Below, piece after piece: positions 60,516 through 64,000 of a stretch of DNA of 64,000 nucleotides (position 1 is the first letter of the stretch; each line of letters starts with the position of its first letter). The notes beneath the pieces were generated by a model. The model worked only from the letters and a program-made list of their open reading frames with translations. It made no database searches and was not told the DNA's origin. The stretch is from Dyella terrae (lineage in GTDB: Bacteria > Pseudomonadota > Gammaproteobacteria > Xanthomonadales > Rhodanobacteraceae), in NCBI RefSeq assembly GCF_022394535.1, contig NZ_CP089414.1, positions 3,906,001 through 3,970,000 of the forward strand, written 5' to 3'. The position numbers and the translations under genes are program-made.

Positions 60516-60770
60516 CTAGGCCTGCACGTCGATGCCGCCGGTCCGTTCGACCTGGCTTCGGTGGGTTACCTCGGACGTTGCCAGAGCCACCAAGCCAGCG
60601 GCGTCGAACACCACGAGCGTCTCGGCACGGCTATCGTGGACCCCGAGCATCAGAGGATCATTGTCCAGCTGATAGATGGTCCTACCGCTGCATTCCGCGA
60701 CCTTCTTCGCCTGCCTGACGATGAGCCACGCAGGCGCACCCTTGATGATGTGACGGGCGACGCTGCTCAT
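60516..60770 (-). CDS. Hypothetical early protein after gene B
   Basis: An 84-residue protein (MSSVARHIIKGAPAWLIVRQ) overlapping the B stop by ATGA; a longer frame starting inside B is unlikely. Alpha/beta character (TIYQLDNDPLMLGVHDSRAE, LVVFDAAGLVALATSEVTHR). Function unknown. Confidence 0.65.
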   Translation of the reverse strand: MSSVARHIIKGAPAWLIVRQAKKVAECSGRTIYQLDNDPLMLGVHDSRAETLVVFDAAGLVALATSEVTHRSQVERTGGIDVQA

Positions 60771-61732
60771 CGTTCGCTCCCCATCAGCTCTGCCGCCGCC
60801 GCGCGCACGTCTTCGCAGCACACCGGGCGACCGCCATCAGCGGCAGCGTGCATGGTGGCCAAGCGCAGCACCTTGGTCAGGGAGCGCAGCGCGCCGCTGC
60901 CCGTGGCGATCGACACCAGGGTGTTGCGGCACTTGGCATCCTCGATGCCCCAGGCCTTGATGATCGACAGGATGTCGGCCTCAGTGACCTTCTTGATGCT
61001 CAGGCGCTTGCCGACACGGCTATACAGACGGTCCAACTGCTGGGCATTGCGACCACCCGCCATACGGGCGAACACACCGTCATTGCCGACCAGGGCAATG
61101 CCGATGCCCGTCACGTCGTAGATGCTGCGGATCTGATCCAGGGCCGGTACCGAGAGGTGCTGCGCTTCGTCGAGGATCAGCAGGCCGTTGGTTTCCTTAA
61201 CCTTCTTGATGATGGCCTTGGACATCCGGCGTGCACCACCACCTGGCGACAGACCGAGGGCGTCGCAGATCTCTTCCAGGGCCGTCACGACGCCAGCCGT
61301 GCTGGGCGACATCGTGGCAATCCATACGTTGGGGCTGTTCTCGTTGTAGTGCTTCAGCGCTTCGCTCTTGCCGACGCCAGCCACGCCGTGGACTACGGCG
61401 ATATCGCCGGCCATCTGGGCATAGCCAAGCGTGCCAAGGATGCGCGCGCAGGTCGGGGTGTTGACGTAACCAGGTGCGACGGGCATCTGGCCGCCAGCGG
61501 CGCGGCGGTTGGTGTCGTGGTCAAGCCACAGGCGCATCTTCTGCTCGACGCCTTCGTTATCGCCGAGGTACTTGCCGTTGAGCCACTGGTTCAGGGTGGT
61601 CGGACTGACACCGGCCTCTTTGGCCAGCACGGACTGGCTCAGCCGCTTGTCGCGGTTCTGCGCCGCGCGGATCTGTTCACGCAGTTCGTTGTCGCCCTGA
61701 TAGATTGTGGTGACGGTTGCGGTATCGCTCAT
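60767..61732 (-). CDS. B: MuB-like target-DNA activator ATPase
   Basis: A 321-residue AAA+ ATPase. The N-terminal HTH (SQSVLAKEAGVSPTTLNQWL, residues about 33-52) binds DNA. Walker A is GVAGVGKS (116-123), Walker B LLILDEAQHLS (about 190-200). MuB binds target DNA cooperatively, stimulates the transposase and provides target immunity. It follows the transposase with a 78-base gap. Confidence 0.92.
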   Translation of the reverse strand: MSDTATVTTIYQGDNELREQIRAAQNRDKRLSQSVLAKEAGVSPTTLNQWLNGKYLGDNEGVEQKMRLWLDHDTNRRAAGGQMPVAPGYVNTPTCARILGTLGYAQMAGDIAVVHGVAGVGKSEALKHYNENSPNVWIATMSPSTAGVVTALEEICDALGLSPGGGARRMSKAIIKKVKETNGLLILDEAQHLSVPALDQIRSIYDVTGIGIALVGNDGVFARMAGGRNAQQLDRLYSRVGKRLSIKKVTEADILSIIKAWGIEDAKCRNTLVSIATGSGALRSLTKVLRLATMHAAADGGRPVCCEDVRAAAAELMGSER

Positions 61733-61810
61733 GTTGCTCCCCTTGCGTATGGGTGGTTATTGGGTGTTGCCGTGTCCTAGTCGCAGCGGTGCGCCAACAC
61801 CGCTGCGGCG

Positions 61811-63763
61811 CTAGATCTCTTGTTCCTTGCGCTGCCTGGCCTGCTGGAACATCAGCAATTCGAGAGCGCTCGGGCCTTCGGTACCGGTCGCAGCGAGGCG
61901 TTCCGGTTTCGGATCGGGTTTCTTGCCGTGCAGACCGAATACCGGCGCCACGACAGCGGCGCTGGGAAGATTCGGTGCGTGTGTGGGCGGCAACTGAGCT
62001 GCCACCTTGGCGGCATCCAACAGGCGCTCCGCCTCTAGCATCTGCTTGGCGGCCTTGCGGTACTGCTTGCGGCCACGAGCGTGTTCACGCGCCGCATTGA
62101 CGTCGGCGAAGCCCACGGCAGCGATGCACGGCGCCGTCGCGATGAACGTACCGTCGAGCGCGTAGACGTGCGCTTCTCCCTGCAGGTGCCAGGGATCAAC
62201 ACGCAGTACGACCTTGCGGCCGGCATACTCGCTTAGCGCTTCGGTCCAATAGCGATTGCCGTCGAGGCGCACGCTGCCGTCGACCGAACTGGCGGTGACG
62301 GCTTCGGCAGCGAGGAGCAGCAACCGCAGCTGCTCCTCGCTGACTCGGCGCACGACGGTGTTGGCGTAGTTCTCGTTGAACACCGTGTCGAAGCTCCTGC
62401 CTTTGCAGACCTTGGTGCGGCGTCCCTGGCGTGCGTTGTGTTCGTGAATCTCGCTCGTGACGACGCGCTCAAACTCAGTCCATTCGATCGCGCGGCTGCC
62501 GTAGTTCTCCGGCTTGTTGGTAGGGCTGTTGCCCACGTAGGCGCCCGCGAAGGCCGGGTGCTTGGAGATGCGCTCGCAGAAGTCGAGCCAGGCGCGCTCG
62601 ATGGGCTTGGCCTGGCCGTGATAGGGCGATACCCAATGCACGCCGTCGGCGCCAACGAGTGTGGTGATCAAGCCGGCAGGATCTTCTTCACGCACCTTGA
62701 AGCGGTAGCGTGTCGGTGTGCCACCGGTCATCCATTTGCTCGCGAAGGCGCGGCCGTTATCCAGGTACACGCTGCTTGGGACGCCATAGATGCGCAGCAT
62801 GTCGCCGAAGCTCAGGCGCACGACGTCACTGCTCTCCTGGTCGCACAGGCGCCATGCCAAGATCTTGCCGCTGTAGAGATCCTGCCAGCCCAGAATGCAC
62901 GGACGTCCTTCGCTCCCATCGGGGAAGCGCACGCGGATATCCCATTTGTGGCCATCGGCATTCACGGCCTCCAGTGCGGCGAACATGCTGCGATCGCGCT
63001 CCTGTGCCGGATACGAGCGCATGAGTGCCTCTTCGCCCTGGCGTGCCAACAGACGGACGGCGCGCGGCAACTCGCGCTCGATGCGGCGTGTGAAGGTCTT
63101 CAGGCACGGCAGCGTCCAGCCGCTTACCTTGGCGATACGCTGCAGGCGGTCGTAGCAGCTGCTCGCCGTAGGCTGTTCCACGCGCAGGTAGTCAGCCTTG
63201 AACAGCTCCCACGCCTCGGGTTCAATCTCGGCCGTCGACGTGCGACCGCTGTAGTGCGGCACCAGCAATGCCAGCCAGTCCTTTGAGTCCGCGCCTTCGA
63301 CAGCGGCTTGCCAGCGCGCAATGGAAGCAGCGCTGACATTGGTGCCGGCCATCTGGAGCTGCACAGCAACAATCTCTCGCGCCTGCATCAGTGGCGTGTT
63401 GTTGATTACCAAGGTGCGCACCGCATGCAGGGCCTTGAGGCGATTTGCGGCCTTATCCTTCTGGTCCTGCTTCACCGCGTCGTAACGCTGCCAGGCCGAG
63501 CGAATCTGCGCATCGCTGCGGGCCATCGTCACGGTGGGGCGTGCAACCGATGCCGGCCGCTCGCGAAACAGGATGGCTGCCTGGGCCTCCGGCGGCAGCG
63601 AGCTGAAGCCGTATTCCCAGCCCTTGCCGTGCTGCCGGGCGCGACGCTGCCAGCCATCACGTTCAGCGCGGCTGTTGATTCGGCGTTCTGTGCCCGGGAG
63701 AGACGGGAGACCAGCGAGATCCGATGCGGTGTACCAACGCTCAAACGCCGTTCCATCGGCCAT
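61811..63763 (-). CDS. A: MuA-like DDE transposase
   Basis: A 650-residue transposase. Residues 1-65 form the Mu-type N-terminal DNA-binding domain (WYTASDLAGLPSLPGTERRI), and residues about 90-240 hold the end-binding domains. The catalytic triad is Asp270 (NADGHKWD), Asp335 (YLDNGRAF) and Glu389 (AKPIERAW), nearly the numbering of MuA (269, 336, 392). The C-terminal portion should bind B and the host unfoldase ClpX. Its start overlaps the upstream gene by one base. All key residues are intact, so transposition is probably functional. Confidence 0.95.
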   Translation of the reverse strand: MADGTAFERWYTASDLAGLPSLPGTERRINSRAERDGWQRRARQHGKGWEYGFSSLPPEAQAAILFRERPASVARPTVTMARSDAQIRSAWQRYDAVKQDQKDKAANRLKALHAVRTLVINNTPLMQAREIVAVQLQMAGTNVSAASIARWQAAVEGADSKDWLALLVPHYSGRTSTAEIEPEAWELFKADYLRVEQPTASSCYDRLQRIAKVSGWTLPCLKTFTRRIERELPRAVRLLARQGEEALMRSYPAQERDRSMFAALEAVNADGHKWDIRVRFPDGSEGRPCILGWQDLYSGKILAWRLCDQESSDVVRLSFGDMLRIYGVPSSVYLDNGRAFASKWMTGGTPTRYRFKVREEDPAGLITTLVGADGVHWVSPYHGQAKPIERAWLDFCERISKHPAFAGAYVGNSPTNKPENYGSRAIEWTEFERVVTSEIHEHNARQGRRTKVCKGRSFDTVFNENYANTVVRRVSEEQLRLLLLAAEAVTASSVDGSVRLDGNRYWTEALSEYAGRKVVLRVDPWHLQGEAHVYALDGTFIATAPCIAAVGFADVNAAREHARGRKQYRKAAKQMLEAERLLDAAKVAAQLPPTHAPNLPSAAVVAPVFGLHGKKPDPKPERLAATGTEGPSALELLMFQQARQRKEQEI

Positions 63764-64000
63764 TAACGGACCCTCCGGCGCAGGTCTTTGAGTTCTTTCA
63801 GCCGGGCATCGGTGGAATCGCGCTCGCTCATCAAGCGCCCGATTTCCGCATCAATCGTTTCGGCGCCGACCGTCAGGCGGCCACCGTGAATGCCTGCGTG
63901 CCAGCTGGCCAGCGACGTGGCCTTGCAGACGACTTCCAGGACGGGTGCGAGCCACAGCGGGCAGTTGAAATCCTCGCGGGCCGGCGCGGTGTAGCTGTCC
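63763..64000 (-). CDS. Early phage protein upstream of the transposase, N-terminus outside window
   Basis: The frame is open from the right edge to a TAA at 63763-63765, which overlaps the transposase ATG. The visible 78 residues start DSYTAPAREDFNCPLWLAPV, continue VVCKATSLASWHAGIHGG and end in a charged coiled coil (RLMSERDSTDARLKELKDL). No start codon lies before this part, so the gene continues beyond the window. Not recognised; in Mu this place holds ner and the repressor region. Confidence 0.6.
   Translation of the reverse strand, partial: DSYTAPAREDFNCPLWLAPVLEVVCKATSLASWHAGIHGGRLTVGAETIDAEIGRLMSERDSTDARLKELKDLRRRVR

Larger units (their letters stand above)
27038..64000 (-). mobile_element. 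Mu-like transposable prophage, siphovirus-type tail, left end outside the window
   Basis: Nearly 37 kb of collinear minus-strand phage genes. A MuA-like transposase and MuB-like ATPase stand at the far end, followed by early, lysis, terminase-portal-head, tail and methylase modules in the Mu order. The right end is inferred at 27038 from the terminal TG and MuA-type repeats. The repressor/ner region and left end lie beyond 64000. All structural genes look intact, so the element may be a functional phage. The tail genes are siphoviral, not Mu-like contractile, as in phages D3112 and B3. Confidence 0.93.

Noticed and set aside
1..64000. tRNA, rRNA, CRISPR arrays and insertion sequences
   Set aside because: Looked for by eye on both strands; no array of spaced repeats, no rRNA-like stretch and no IS transposase was seen. 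The only transposase is the phage one. A tRNA scan and repeat search would be decisive.

Overview
The window joins a stretch of host chromosome (1-27037) to most of a Mu-like transposable prophage (27038 to beyond 64000). The high G+C content, the plant-type glutamate-cysteine ligase, the xanthomonad-style M3 peptidase, the three-domain monothiol glutaredoxin and the large TonB-dependent receptors suggest a gammaproteobacterium of the Xanthomonadales/Lysobacterales, probably Rhodanobacteraceae (Dyella/Rhodanobacter/Luteibacter-like). That assignment is inference from gene content; there is no rRNA gene to confirm it.

Host part. An M3 metallopeptidase enters from the left edge. Next comes a likely uptake and catabolism module: a lipoprotein alpha/beta hydrolase and a TonB-dependent receptor on the minus strand, an acyl-CoA ligase divergent on the plus strand, and an AraC regulator with two complete HTH domains. 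A 9-bp dyad lies in the shared divergent promoter region. A second AraC regulator is divergent from an alpha/beta hydrolase that is frameshifted in a run of seven C just before its catalytic His. Two secreted unknowns, a PD40/WD40-like propeller protein and a PIG-V-like mannosyltransferase follow. A complete haem uptake operon hmuRSTUV has a Fur box and a leader hairpin that covers the Shine-Dalgarno of hmuR. After a bidirectional terminator come gshA, a two-component system and a Grx4-HesB-rhodanese fusion.

Prophage part. All phage genes but one are on the minus strand, so the phage left end and repressor lie beyond 64000 and the right end is at about 27038, marked by TG, two 22-bp-spaced repeats and similarity to the Mu right end. 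In transcription order: transposase A, target activator B, about a dozen small translationally coupled early genes including DUF3164 and GemA homologues, a Mor-family activator, a lysis cassette (holin-like, membrane lytic transglycosylase, nested Rz/Rz1), TraR/DksA-like, DUF2730 and winged-helix proteins, terminase subunits, portal, gpF, gpG, gpI protease, capsid and decoration proteins, then a siphovirus-type tail module with a frameshifted tail assembly chaperone, tape measure, tail tip and fibre genes, and finally a DNA adenine methylase in the place where Mu has mom. Head and transposition genes are Mu-like but the tail is siphoviral, as in Pseudomonas phages D3112 and B3.

The most unusual signals are: a 19-bp element (17/19 identical) upstream of both the lysis cassette and gene I, where Mu has its late promoters Plys and PI; a GATC-rich dyad region before the methylase; a plus-strand secreted moron next to mor; and the hmuR leader hairpin, which resembles haem-receptor RNA thermometers in arrangement. 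I saw no tRNA, rRNA or CRISPR array.
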